A stretch of 33,006 nucleotides of DNA. Origin: Candidatus Martarchaeota archaeon (GTDB taxonomy: Archaea > Micrarchaeota > Micrarchaeia > Micrarchaeales > Micrarchaeaceae). The DNA is taken from assembly GCA_023473395.1 (NCBI GenBank), contig JAMCYO010000034.1, positions 1 through 33,006 on the forward strand. The letters run 5' to 3'. Of this stretch, positions 1-8,509 are shown in pieces (position 1 is the first letter of the stretch; each line of letters starts with the position of its first letter). Below the pieces are notes generated by a model that searched no databases, was not told the origin of the DNA, and saw only the letters and a program-made list of their open reading frames with translations. A program made the translations under genes and the position numbers.

Positions 1-1103
1 ATTTGGTGCCCGGCCCTTATGGCAACATTGTAATTGTCGAATATGCTGGCTATGTCGTGTGGGTGCACGCCGTTTATAGAGAATGAAACTACTCCGCCGC
101 GCCACCCTTTTAATGGGTCTGGACCGTAAATCTCTACGTTATCAATTTCTGACAATGCCTTAACTGCATATTTAGTCAACTCTACCTCATGCTCGAAAAC
201 GTTTTCCATACCTAATTTTTTAAGGTACGCAATCGCAGGCCTCATGCCTATTCCACCTTCTATGTTGGATGTTCCTGCCTCGAATTTCCACGGTATGTCG
301 TTCCATGTGCACGAATAAAATTCCACCGTCCTTATCATGTCGCCTCCGCCAATTATCGGAGGCATGTTTTCCAATATTTCTCTTTTACCGTAAAGGGCAC
401 CTATGCCTGTTGGCCCGAGCATCTTGTGGCCCGACAAGGCGTAAAAGTCGCAATCGATGTCAGAGAGGTCTACCGGCATGTGCGGTGCCGACTGCGCTCC
501 GTCAACCAAAACAGTTGCCCCTGCATCATGGGCTTTTCTTGTTATCTTCTTAACGTCGTTTATGGTTCCCAACACGTTTGAAGCGTGTGTAATTGCGACG
601 AGTTTCGGGTTTTTGCCCAAGCCCTCTTCCAAGCTTTCCTGATTAAGTCTGTAATCGTCTCCGACCTTTATGTAATCCAATTCTGCCTTCTTCCTTTTTG
701 AAAGAAGTATCCACGGCACCAAATTGCTGTGGTGTTCCATTTCCGAAACGAGGATATGGTCGCCTTCCCTTATGTTTTTGTCCCCCCAAGATAGCGCCGC
801 AAGGTTTATCGCCTCAGTCGTGTTTCTGACATAAATAAGTTCCTCATATGATTTGGCGCCTACGAATTCGGCCAATTCCTTTTTTGAATCCTCGTAAGCC
901 TCGGTCGCTTTCTCTGCGATTTCATATATGCCGCGGTGTATGTTGGCGTTGTAGTTCCTATAATAATCGCTTATCGCATCTATTACCTGGTTGGGTTTCT
1001 GGGATGTGGCTGCGCTATCCAAATAAACGAGACTTCTTCCGTCCCTTTTGTTACCGAATATTGGGAAATCCTTCTTTATGCTTTCAACATCGAGCTTAGC
1101 CAA
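1..1103 (-). CDS. sufS: Cysteine desulfurase SufS (partial, runs off the window start; TTG start)
   Basis: Manual minus-strand translation from TTG at 1103: MAKLDVESIKKDFPIFGNKRDGRSLVYLDSAATSQKPNQVIDAI...NIHRGIYEIAEKATEAYEDSK...SEMEHHSNLVPW...VDGAQSAPHMPVDLSDIDCDFYALSGHKMLGPTGIGALYGK. Class V aminotransferase with the SGHK PLP lysine. Missing from the ORF track because it is open at the edge. Confidence 0.95.
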   Translation of the reverse strand, partial: MAKLDVESIKKDFPIFGNKRDGRSLVYLDSAATSQKPNQVIDAISDYYRNYNANIHRGIYEIAEKATEAYEDSKKELAEFVGAKSYEELIYVRNTTEAINLAALSWGDKNIREGDHILVSEMEHHSNLVPWILLSKRKKAELDYIKVGDDYRLNQESLEEGLGKNPKLVAITHASNVLGTINDVKKITRKAHDAGATVLVDGAQSAPHMPVDLSDIDCDFYALSGHKMLGPTGIGALYGKREILENMPPIIGGGDMIRTVEFYSCTWNDIPWKFEAGTSNIEGGIGMRPAIAYLKKLGMENVFEHEVELTKYAVKALSEIDNVEIYGPDPLKGWRGGVVSFSINGVHPHDIASIFDNYNVAIRAGHQ

Positions 1104-1838
1104 TCAGTCACCTATCTTGTCATAACCTGCTTTTTCTATTTCTTCTATCAAATGGGGCTCACCCTCCTTTATTATCTTGCCGTTCATCATTACGTGCACA
1201 TGCTCCGGTTTCATGAACTTTAATATCCTGCTGTAATGCGTTATAACAAGCAACCCTGGAGAATTTTGCTCTATTATCCTGTTTATGTTTTCTGCAACTA
1301 TTTTTATGGCATCTACATCAAGCCCGGAATCCGGTTCGTCAAGTATGGCGATCTTTGGCTTCAAGATTGCCATTTGAAGCACCTCTGCCTTTTTTTTCTC
1401 GCCTCCGGAAAATCCTTTGTTCAACGACCGCCCTACTATGTTTCTGTCAAATTTAAGCTGTTCGGCGTTTTCCTTTATACTATCCATGAATTCCTTGGTA
1501 TTTATTGTTTGTTCGTTAACCGATTCGAGCGATGACCGCAGGAAATTGACGAACCCCACCCCGTCTATCTCGGAAGGGTTCTGGAAAAGCATGAAAAGCC
1601 CTTGCTTGGCCCTTTTGTCAGGGCTAAGCCCGAGTATAGACTTTCCGTCAAGCAGTATGTCGCCTCCGGTTATTTTCACTCCTGGGTGGCCCATTATCGC
1701 CTTTGCCAATGTTGTCTTTCCGGAGCCGTTCGGCCCCATAAGCACATGAAATTCACCTTTGTTAATACTAAGGCTGACACCATCAAGTATTTTCTTGCCT
1801 GCTATTTCAGCTTTCAAATCCTTTATTTCCAGCAACAT
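1104..1838 (-). CDS. sufC: Fe-S cluster assembly ATPase SufC
   Basis: Walker A GPNGSGKTT, signature FSGGEKKKAEVLQ, Walker B KIAILDEPDSGLD; next to sufS/sufD/sufB. Confidence 0.97.
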   Translation of the reverse strand: MLLEIKDLKAEIAGKKILDGVSLSINKGEFHVLMGPNGSGKTTLAKAIMGHPGVKITGGDILLDGKSILGLSPDKRAKQGLFMLFQNPSEIDGVGFVNFLRSSLESVNEQTINTKEFMDSIKENAEQLKFDRNIVGRSLNKGFSGGEKKKAEVLQMAILKPKIAILDEPDSGLDVDAIKIVAENINRIIEQNSPGLLVITHYSRILKFMKPEHVHVMMNGKIIKEGEPHLIEEIEKAGYDKIGD

Positions 1839-1847
1839 TAATCACAC

Positions 1848-2183
1848 CTATCTTATCATTATACTGCATGATTTTTCAACGCCCTTTGGGCATATCTTGC
1901 ATATTACTCGTTGCGCATTGTACTCGTCATTTATCAACACGCTCTTGGCAAACGACTCTATGTCACTATCTTTTATTTTAATGCCGTCTGATTCCGGCAT
2001 GGGTCTTTTGTTGAGGTATTTGCTGACTTCTGCCTGGCTTACCCCTACCATTTTTGATATGGCTTGTTGTGTTAACCCATATTTGCTAAACAGGACCCAC
2101 GCCGTCCTTGCCTTAACTATAGGTATAAATTTCATAGCCACATAGTCATATCCGTTTTCTTCGTTATTCATACCATACACCAA
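1848..2183 (-). CDS. HTH transcriptional regulator with C-terminal Cys cluster (CxxC...C), inside the suf operon
   Basis: HTH-like LTQQAISKMVGVSQAEVSKYL; C-terminus VICKICPKGVEKSCSIMIR. 5' end overlaps the 3' end of sufD by 20 nt. Resembles archaeal HTH regulators of the COG2522 type. Confidence 0.8.
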   Translation of the reverse strand: MVYGMNNEENGYDYVAMKFIPIVKARTAWVLFSKYGLTQQAISKMVGVSQAEVSKYLNKRPMPESDGIKIKDSDIESFAKSVLINDEYNAQRVICKICPKGVEKSCSIMIR

Positions 2184-3390
2184 AATTTTTCAACGGTTCT
2201 GAAGGCAAGCCAACATGCCTGCTTTCGAGCCTGTATTTTGCCATAAGCATCGAGAGCGATTTTGCATCCTGATTCTTAATCTTCTTAAGCAATTCGTATA
2301 TTAGCCCGCTCCCTACAAGGAACTTTGCCTGGTCCTTGTCCATACCCCTGCTTGACAAGTAAAATATATCATCGTCGGGTATTGGCGATGTGGAACTTGA
2401 GTGCGACGCTTTTACATAACTTTCATCGATTGACATATCTGGCATCATGACAATCCTAGCATTCTTGTCGTATATAAGACCCTTTTCCTCTATATGCGAC
2501 TCCGATCCCTCTGCGTCCCTCTGCATCTTTGCCAGGCTCTTTACAACACCATACGATTCGTCTGCCAGAACCGTCCTTATTTCATAGTTGCAAACGCTTT
2601 TTGGCTTTAGATTGACCATTCTTGTGTTAAGATCGAATTTTTGGGATCCCGTTCCTATTACCGCCTCATTTGAATTTATTATAGAACCGTAGCCGGAGTT
2701 GTAAAAAACGCTCCTTTGCCTTCCGGCAGCTCCCCCGGTGTAAAACGCGTTAAAATCTAGGGAGGAATTGTCTCCAGTGTTGAATGTTCTTGTCACCATA
2801 GAAATGGTCTTTTCGGATTCGGCATGTATCTCGCTTATTTCTATGTGCGCAGATTCATTTATCCTAAAAGCCTGCACTGCGGCGTTTAGCGATTCTGCAT
2901 TATTTTCCCCTGAAAGGAAAAACTCGTTCAACGCTGCCGTAACCCCTTTCTTAACTTCAAAAAATATGCTTGCTGGTGGATTGAAATTTCCATCATTGTA
3001 AAAGAGGATGTTAAGGTTCCCGTTCTCATTTATTGTTGCCCTTATCGTTTCACACGAAAAATCGTGCGAAAATGCCACGAGCCTGTCAACAGGCACCATC
3101 GACTCAATCGCGGAACGCGTCTCTTCGCTGCCTATGCTCATAAACTTTGAACCTTTGGCTATCGCTCCATTGTATATTACCACATCGAATTTTATTCCTA
3201 CTCTTTTAGACAGGGAAGATATTATGTTATCATCATAGCCTTTAAGGACCGTCTCTAGCTCCTTTCTAATTTCGAACTTTTTCAGGTCCAAATTTACAAA
3301 ATATTTCTTGTAAAGCTGATCATTTTCGAACGGCACTTCAGTGTAACCTTTTGCATATGTGCGCTGCTCTTGCTGTTCTTCGGATGGCAT
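2164..3390 (-). CDS. sufD: Fe-S cluster assembly protein SufD (SufB/SufD family)
   Basis: SufB/D beta-helix core with conserved C-terminal pattern SHSSSTSPIPDDDIFYLSSRGMDKDQAKFLVGSGL. Confidence 0.9.
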   Translation of the reverse strand: MPSEEQQEQRTYAKGYTEVPFENDQLYKKYFVNLDLKKFEIRKELETVLKGYDDNIISSLSKRVGIKFDVVIYNGAIAKGSKFMSIGSEETRSAIESMVPVDRLVAFSHDFSCETIRATINENGNLNILFYNDGNFNPPASIFFEVKKGVTAALNEFFLSGENNAESLNAAVQAFRINESAHIEISEIHAESEKTISMVTRTFNTGDNSSLDFNAFYTGGAAGRQRSVFYNSGYGSIINSNEAVIGTGSQKFDLNTRMVNLKPKSVCNYEIRTVLADESYGVVKSLAKMQRDAEGSESHIEEKGLIYDKNARIVMMPDMSIDESYVKASHSSSTSPIPDDDIFYLSSRGMDKDQAKFLVGSGLIYELLKKIKNQDAKSLSMLMAKYRLESRHVGLPSEPLKNFGVWYE

Positions 3391-3399
3391 TTTATCACT

Positions 3400-4833
3400 T
3401 CATGCTATTGAATTGGTCGTATCCAGTTTTATGAGGCGCTTGAGCTCAAGCGAATATTCAAGCGGCAGAACCTTGACAAGCGGTTCTATGAAACCTAGAA
3501 CAGCTGTAGCAATGGCGTCGTCCTCTTTCAGGCCTCTGGACATCATATAAAAAAGGTCGTCTTCAGCCAACCTTCCCACCGTGGCTTCATGGCTCACGAA
3601 AGCGTCGTTTGCGTAAATCTCGTTATACGGGTATGTGTTGGTCTTTGCATCCCTGTCCAAAAGCAACGCATCGCATTTGACGCTGGATTTTGAATTATAG
3701 GCCTTTTTGTCTATGTGGATAAGGCCGCGATAAGAAGCGACGCCGCTTCCCTTGGAAACGCTTTTCGATATTATCTGCGATGTAGTATTAGGTGCAAGGT
3801 GGTAAGCCTTTCCGCCGGAATCCTGCGTCTGCTTTTCCCCTGCTACTGCTATTGAAAGTATCTCGCCGCGTGCACCCTCTTCCTTAAGGAAAACGCTTGG
3901 ATATTTCATGTTTACCTTACTGCCTATGTTGGCGTCTATCCATTCCACATTCCCATTCTCATAAACATATGCCCTTTGCGTAACGAGGTTGTACACGTTT
4001 TTGGACCAGTTCTGCACGGTAACATACCTTATATGGGCGTTTTTGTGAGCTACGAGCTCAACTACTGCCGCATGCAATGAAGAACTTATGTATATCGGCG
4101 CAGTGCAGCCTTCAATGTAAACTACCTCGCTGCCTTCATCCGCTATTATCAGCGTGCGCTCAAACTGTCCAGCCTTTTCCGCATTTATCCTGAAATAAGC
4201 CTGCAGCGGCATGGAAAGCCTTACGCCTTTTGGTACGTATATGAACGAGCCTCCAGACCACACTGCGGTATTTAATGCAGCATATTTGTTGTCGCTAGGC
4301 GGTATTATGTTGCCGAAATATTTTTTCACTATTTCGGGGTGCTCCTTCACCGCGTTGTCCATGTCAGTAAATATGACTCCAAGCTTTTCCAGTTCCTCTT
4401 TGACGTGGTGGTACACAACTTCAGAATCAAACTGTGCTTCAGCCCCCGCGAAGAATTTCCTTTCTGATTCCGGTATCCCGAGCTTGTCGAACGTATCCCT
4501 TATGTCCTTTGGCACGTTATCCCAGGAATCGCTTTTCTTCGCGTTTGGCTTGAGGTAATAATATATGTCATCATAGTCTATGCCGCTGAGATCTGGTCCC
4601 CATTCTGGCACGGGCTTTTCCTTGAATATCCTATAACCCAAAAGCCTTTTTTCTAGCATCCAATCGGGTTCGTTCTTGCTTCTGGACAACTGCCTTATAG
4701 TCTCTTCAGAAAGCCCCTTAATTACTGTCTCGTAATCGTCCTTAGTCTTGAAGCCGTACCTCTCTAAGTATTCATCTTCCTTTTGCATTACGTTCTGCGT
4801 CTCGTCTTCAACCATTATTAAGCACCAAAACAT
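3400..4833 (-). CDS. sufB: Fe-S cluster assembly protein SufB
   Basis: WSGGSFIYVPKGVRLSMPLQAYFRINAEKAGQFERTLIIADEGSEVVYIEGCTAP...SHEATVGRLAEDDLFYMMSRGL. An alternative start is the in-frame Met at MVEDETQ. Confidence 0.96.
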   Translation of the reverse strand: MFWCLIMVEDETQNVMQKEDEYLERYGFKTKDDYETVIKGLSEETIRQLSRSKNEPDWMLEKRLLGYRIFKEKPVPEWGPDLSGIDYDDIYYYLKPNAKKSDSWDNVPKDIRDTFDKLGIPESERKFFAGAEAQFDSEVVYHHVKEELEKLGVIFTDMDNAVKEHPEIVKKYFGNIIPPSDNKYAALNTAVWSGGSFIYVPKGVRLSMPLQAYFRINAEKAGQFERTLIIADEGSEVVYIEGCTAPIYISSSLHAAVVELVAHKNAHIRYVTVQNWSKNVYNLVTQRAYVYENGNVEWIDANIGSKVNMKYPSVFLKEEGARGEILSIAVAGEKQTQDSGGKAYHLAPNTTSQIISKSVSKGSGVASYRGLIHIDKKAYNSKSSVKCDALLLDRDAKTNTYPYNEIYANDAFVSHEATVGRLAEDDLFYMMSRGLKEDDAIATAVLGFIEPLVKVLPLEYSLELKRLIKLDTTNSIA

Positions 4834-4840
4834 GATTCAA

Positions 4841-4859
4841 TTATAACTCGGTTATAACT
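4841..4859. promoter_or_regulatory. Direct repeat TTATAACT-N3-TTATAACT, candidate suf operator
   Basis: TTATAACT at 4841-4848 and 4852-4859 (11-bp period), between the TATA-like box and the sufB start. Confidence 0.4.
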
Positions 4860-4864
4860 GTGAT

Positions 4865-4876
4865 AATATTTAAACC
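4865..4876 (-). promoter_or_regulatory. Putative TATA box of the suf operon
   Basis: Minus strand GGTTTAAATATT, about 35-40 nt upstream of the sufB start; predicted TSS near 4845. Confidence 0.5.
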
Positions 4877-4978
4877 TTATCCGGAAACTTCTGACGCAAC
4901 CTACAAAAGAAGCAAACCAGATAAAGGTATAAACATATTTGTTACAAAAATACTATCGTTAAAACCTAAGGTGTAAAT

Positions 4979-6607
4979 ATGCCAGTAAGCACATTTTCAA
5001 ACGAGTCTACTTATAGAAAAATGGTCGAATCGGGCCAAGAGTCAAAATTCGACGAACTGTTCGATCAGGCAGCCAAATCCGCGCTTGCGGGCTTCGGGAA
5101 AACGTTTCCGATGTACATTGGCGGAAAACAGGTTTATGCAAGTTCTGTCCTTGAGGAGAGGTCTCCAATTGACCGGAAAGTGCTAATAGGAAAATTTCAA
5201 AAGGGTACCAGGGAAGATGCGAGGTCCGCCATATCTGCGGCGCGCAAGGCTTTTGCCCAGTGGGGCCTGCTTGAATACAAGGCGCGCCTCGAGGTATTCA
5301 AGAAAGCAGTGCTGAAGTTCAGGGAGAAGAAATTCGAGCTTGCGGCAATATTGAGCTACGAGAACGGAAAATCGCGCTATGAATCGGTGGGAGAAGTGGA
5401 CGAGGCGATAGACTTCATCAACTACTACATAACTGAAATGGAAAGGAACAGGGGCTATTCTAGGAAAAACCTGATAAGCCAGAGCACTGTAAAGGTAAAG
5501 GCGGGTTTCCAGGGCGCCCCAGCGGAAAAAACAGAGAAAATAACCATAAAGCTCAAGCCTTACGGCGTCTTCGGGGTGATAGCGCCGTTCAATTTCCCTA
5601 TATCGATATCAGTAGGGATGAGCACCGGTGCCTTAATAACTGGAAATACTGTTGTATTCAAGCCTTCATCTACCGACAACATGTCAATGCTTACTGGATT
5701 AAAGATATACGAAATATTCAAGGAATCCGGAATGCCTGACGGGGTTTTCAATTACATTACTGGCCCAGGTTCAGAAGTAGGAGACGAGCTTGCGGTGAGC
5801 AAGGATGTTGATGGAATAGCATTTACCGGTTCAAGGGACACAGGAATGAGCATGGCTGCCCGTACTTACGCCCAAAGGTTGCAGAAGGTTTTCGTCGTTG
5901 AAATGGGCGGCAAAAATCCAGTCATAGTAACAAAGCATGCAGAGATCGAAGAGGCGGTTGAAGGGGTAATAAGCGCAGCTTTCGGCTTTGCCGGACAAAA
6001 GTGCAGCGCGCTTTCAAGGGTATATGTGCACGAATCAATAAAAGAAGTATTCCTCAGCAAGCTTATAGCGCGGGTGAGGGAGCTTAAGGTAGGCAATCCA
6101 TTGGCTAAAGAAAATTACATAGGCCCGCTTATAAGCGAAGGTGCATATAAAAGATATGTGGAATCTGTGGAAAAAGCGAAATCTGCCGGAAGGATGCTCT
6201 ACGGCGGTTCAAGGGTTAAGACGGATCTTGATGGATTCTATGTCGAACCTGTGATAGTCGAAATACGCCACGACCACGAACTCGTGCATAAGGAGCTGTT
6301 TCTCCCATTCATAACTGTTGAGAGTTTTAACGACTTTGGCGATGCGATAAGGATGGCCAACGACGTAGAATACGGGCTTACTGCAGGCATGTATAGCAAA
6401 AACAGGGTGGAGATAAGAGAATTCGAAAAGCGCATAGAGGCAGGCACGGTATACGTAAACAGGGCAATAAGCGCAACTACTGGTGCGATAGTAGGCATGC
6501 ACACGTTCGTGGGATGGAAGGGCAGCAGCCTTACTGGAAAAGGCACCGGCAGCAAATTCTATCTCCAGCAGTTCATGAGGGAGCAGAGCTTTTCGGTCAC
6601 GGGTTAG
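4979..6607 (+). CDS. Aldehyde dehydrogenase family protein (P5C dehydrogenase-like)
   Basis: VIAPFNFPISISVG, GIAFTGSRDTG, VVEMGGKNPVIV, GFAGQKCSALSRV (catalytic Cys), ALDH C-terminus. Confidence 0.93.
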   Translation: MPVSTFSNESTYRKMVESGQESKFDELFDQAAKSALAGFGKTFPMYIGGKQVYASSVLEERSPIDRKVLIGKFQKGTREDARSAISAARKAFAQWGLLEYKARLEVFKKAVLKFREKKFELAAILSYENGKSRYESVGEVDEAIDFINYYITEMERNRGYSRKNLISQSTVKVKAGFQGAPAEKTEKITIKLKPYGVFGVIAPFNFPISISVGMSTGALITGNTVVFKPSSTDNMSMLTGLKIYEIFKESGMPDGVFNYITGPGSEVGDELAVSKDVDGIAFTGSRDTGMSMAARTYAQRLQKVFVVEMGGKNPVIVTKHAEIEEAVEGVISAAFGFAGQKCSALSRVYVHESIKEVFLSKLIARVRELKVGNPLAKENYIGPLISEGAYKRYVESVEKAKSAGRMLYGGSRVKTDLDGFYVEPVIVEIRHDHELVHKELFLPFITVESFNDFGDAIRMANDVEYGLTAGMYSKNRVEIREFEKRIEAGTVYVNRAISATTGAIVGMHTFVGWKGSSLTGKGTGSKFYLQQFMREQSFSVTG

Positions 6608-6610
6608 CGG

Positions 6611-7015
6611 ATGCTTAATTTTATAAGAAAAAGGCTTTCCTATGCGGAAAGGCAGATTAGCGTCGGCGGAGTAGAACTTTCTGCGATAATTGCAGACAGC
6701 TTCCTAAAACGCATGATAGGCCTTATGTACAGGGAAACCTTGGAAGAGGGAAAATGCATGCTTTTTACATTTCCTTCTGAAAGCATGCTGGGCATATGGA
6801 TGAAAAGCATGAAATTTCCAATCGACGTAATATGGCTTGATTCGGATTTGAAAATCGTATCGATAATGGAATCTCTACCCCCGTGCGATAAGATATTCTG
6901 CAAAACATATTACCCCTCTTCGAAATCCATGTACGTTATAGAATTCAATTCGGGATTCGTCAAAAAGAACAACATTAGCAAACAAACAAAAATAGAACTA
7001 GAAAAAAATATATGA
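6611..7015 (+). CDS. DUF192 family protein
   Basis: RMIGLMYRETLEEGKCMLFTFPSESMLGIWMKSMKFPIDVIWLDSDLKIVSI matches the DUF192 (COG1430) pattern. Confidence 0.85.
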   Translation: MLNFIRKRLSYAERQISVGGVELSAIIADSFLKRMIGLMYRETLEEGKCMLFTFPSESMLGIWMKSMKFPIDVIWLDSDLKIVSIMESLPPCDKIFCKTYYPSSKSMYVIEFNSGFVKKNNISKQTKIELEKNI

Positions 7016-7030
7016 AGGAAAGGAGATAAT

Positions 7031-7372
7031 TTATCTCCTTCTCTTCTTGGAAGAACTCCTTGCAGACATCTTCTTTGATGCTTTTTTGGCTGACTTCCTT
7101 GCCGGCTTTCTGGCTGCTGCCTTCCTTTTTGCTCCAGAACCGCGAGCCCTTCCGCCCCTGTTCATTGCAGTCCTTACAACATAGCCTTTTCCATCGATGT
7201 AGTACAGGAATCCCTCTTCCCTGCTTATCTTTTCGCTGCCTACCTTCGCCTTCCTGCCCCTTGTATTCATTTTCATTGGAGTCTTCCAGACGTATCCGTC
7301 CTTTCCAAGATAGTAGAGATATCCATCGTCTCTATCTATTTTCTCACTGCTTACTCTCTGTGGCTGTGGCAT
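7031..7372 (-). CDS. Small basic protein: tandem ~32-aa motif plus Lys/Arg/Ala/Ser-rich tail (chromatin-protein-like)
   Basis: Likely start at MPQPQRVSSEKIDRDDGYLYYLGKDGYVWKTPMKM; second copy VGSEKISREEGFLYYIDGKGYVVRTAMNR; tail AKRKAAARKPARKSAKKASKKMSARSSSKKRRR. The listed ORF (to 7495) probably overextends past the TATA-like ATTTAAACTT (minus strand of 7401-7410). Confidence 0.75.
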   Translation of the reverse strand: MPQPQRVSSEKIDRDDGYLYYLGKDGYVWKTPMKMNTRGRKAKVGSEKISREEGFLYYIDGKGYVVRTAMNRGGRARGSGAKRKAAARKPARKSAKKASKKMSARSSSKKRRR

Positions 7373-7578
7373 TTTATTCACCATAACTAATACTATCGTT
7401 AAGTTTAAATAACTATTGCAAATTTTCCTCGTATTCTCCTCGAATACTTTTGCTATGTCCTCGTAAAATTGCAGATCGGTTTGCCGATGTTTCAAAAATC
7501 CGTATTATGTCGTCAATTTTTGTTGAGGGCTACCAAATTATTATAAGCTTAAGTATCGATAACTACGTGTGTGATTGC

Positions 7579-8367
7579 ATGCTAGACATAAAGGTAATAT
7601 CGCAAAAGAAGCTCGACGGATATACGCTTATAGAGGGTTTCCCCGGTGTCGGCCTTGTAGGTTCAATGGCGCTGAGCTACATAATAGAAAAACTCGGAAT
7701 GGAATATTACGGATATTTCGACAGCCAGGCATTCCCGCCGCTCGTATCAATACACAATTCAATACCAATGCACCCAGTAAGGATATACTTTTCCTCAAAA
7801 TATAAACTCGTAGCAATATTCGCAGAGTTTGCCGTGCCCACGGAAATGACCTATATAATGGCTAAGAAGATATCAGATTTTATAAAGGAAAACAAAATAA
7901 AAGAAGTCGTATCGATAGGCGGGATGCCAAGCCCTGCCGAAACTGCAGCGCTTGAAGACCCCGACTCAAAACTGCAGAACAGCCCGGAAAACCAACCAGA
8001 AACAGTATATGCTGTCGTATCATCACCGGAAATGGTGCCAGAGATGAAAAAGGCAGGTATAAACGTGATAAGCGAAGGGGTTGCGACAGGCATAAGCGCG
8101 TTACTTATGATTAACTCTGCATCTGAAAATATACACGATACAAATCTGTTGGTGCAAGTGGACCAGCGCATAGTCGACCCCAAGTATGCAGAAATAGCAA
8201 TAAAAGCCATAAACAAGATGCTTGACCTTAAAATAGACATAACAGAACTTGACAAGGAGGCAAAGATCATAGAGGCAAAAGTGCGAGATATAATAAAAAA
8301 GAATAAGGCTTCGCACGAAAGCCTCAAGGCTGCGAACGAGGATGCCGGACCGTCCATGTACGCTTGA
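7579..8367 (+). CDS. PAC2 family protein (proteasome assembly chaperone-like)
   Basis: MLDIKVISQKKLDGYTLIEGFPGVGLVGSMALSYIIEKLGMEYYGYFDSQAFPPLVSI...; ATG at 7579 preferred over the 7450 start in the track. Confidence 0.88.
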   Translation: MLDIKVISQKKLDGYTLIEGFPGVGLVGSMALSYIIEKLGMEYYGYFDSQAFPPLVSIHNSIPMHPVRIYFSSKYKLVAIFAEFAVPTEMTYIMAKKISDFIKENKIKEVVSIGGMPSPAETAALEDPDSKLQNSPENQPETVYAVVSSPEMVPEMKKAGINVISEGVATGISALLMINSASENIHDTNLLVQVDQRIVDPKYAEIAIKAINKMLDLKIDITELDKEAKIIEAKVRDIIKKNKASHESLKAANEDAGPSMYA

Positions 8368-8381
8368 TTTTTATTTTTATT

Positions 8382-8492
8382 GCAGGGGTGGCAGAGTCTG
8401 GTCTGGCTCAAGGTAAAAAGCCACAGAAAAACGCGCAGGACTTAAGATCCTGTGGCCTAGCGCCTTCGTGAGTTCAAATCTCACCCCCTGCA
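8382..8492 (+). tRNA. tRNA-Leu (anticodon UAA) with a ~24-28 nt insertion (probable intron) in the D-arm
   Basis: Acceptor GCAGGGG/CCCCTGC + discriminator A; anticodon arm CAGGA-CTTAAGA-TCCTG (TAA at 8443-8445); variable arm GGCCTAGCGCC; T-arm GTGAG-TTCAAAT-CTCAC. Total 111 nt; the excess lies between D-loop GGT (8400-8402) and 8434. Confidence 0.9.
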
Positions 8493-8509
8493 CATAAAAT
8501 CAGTTCGGT

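Noticed and set aside
4949-4962. Exact 14-mer AATACTATCGTTAA shared by the ALDH upstream region (4949-4962) and 7389-7402
   Set aside because: A few 14-mer matches are expected by chance in 33 kb, and orientation relative to the two genes differs.
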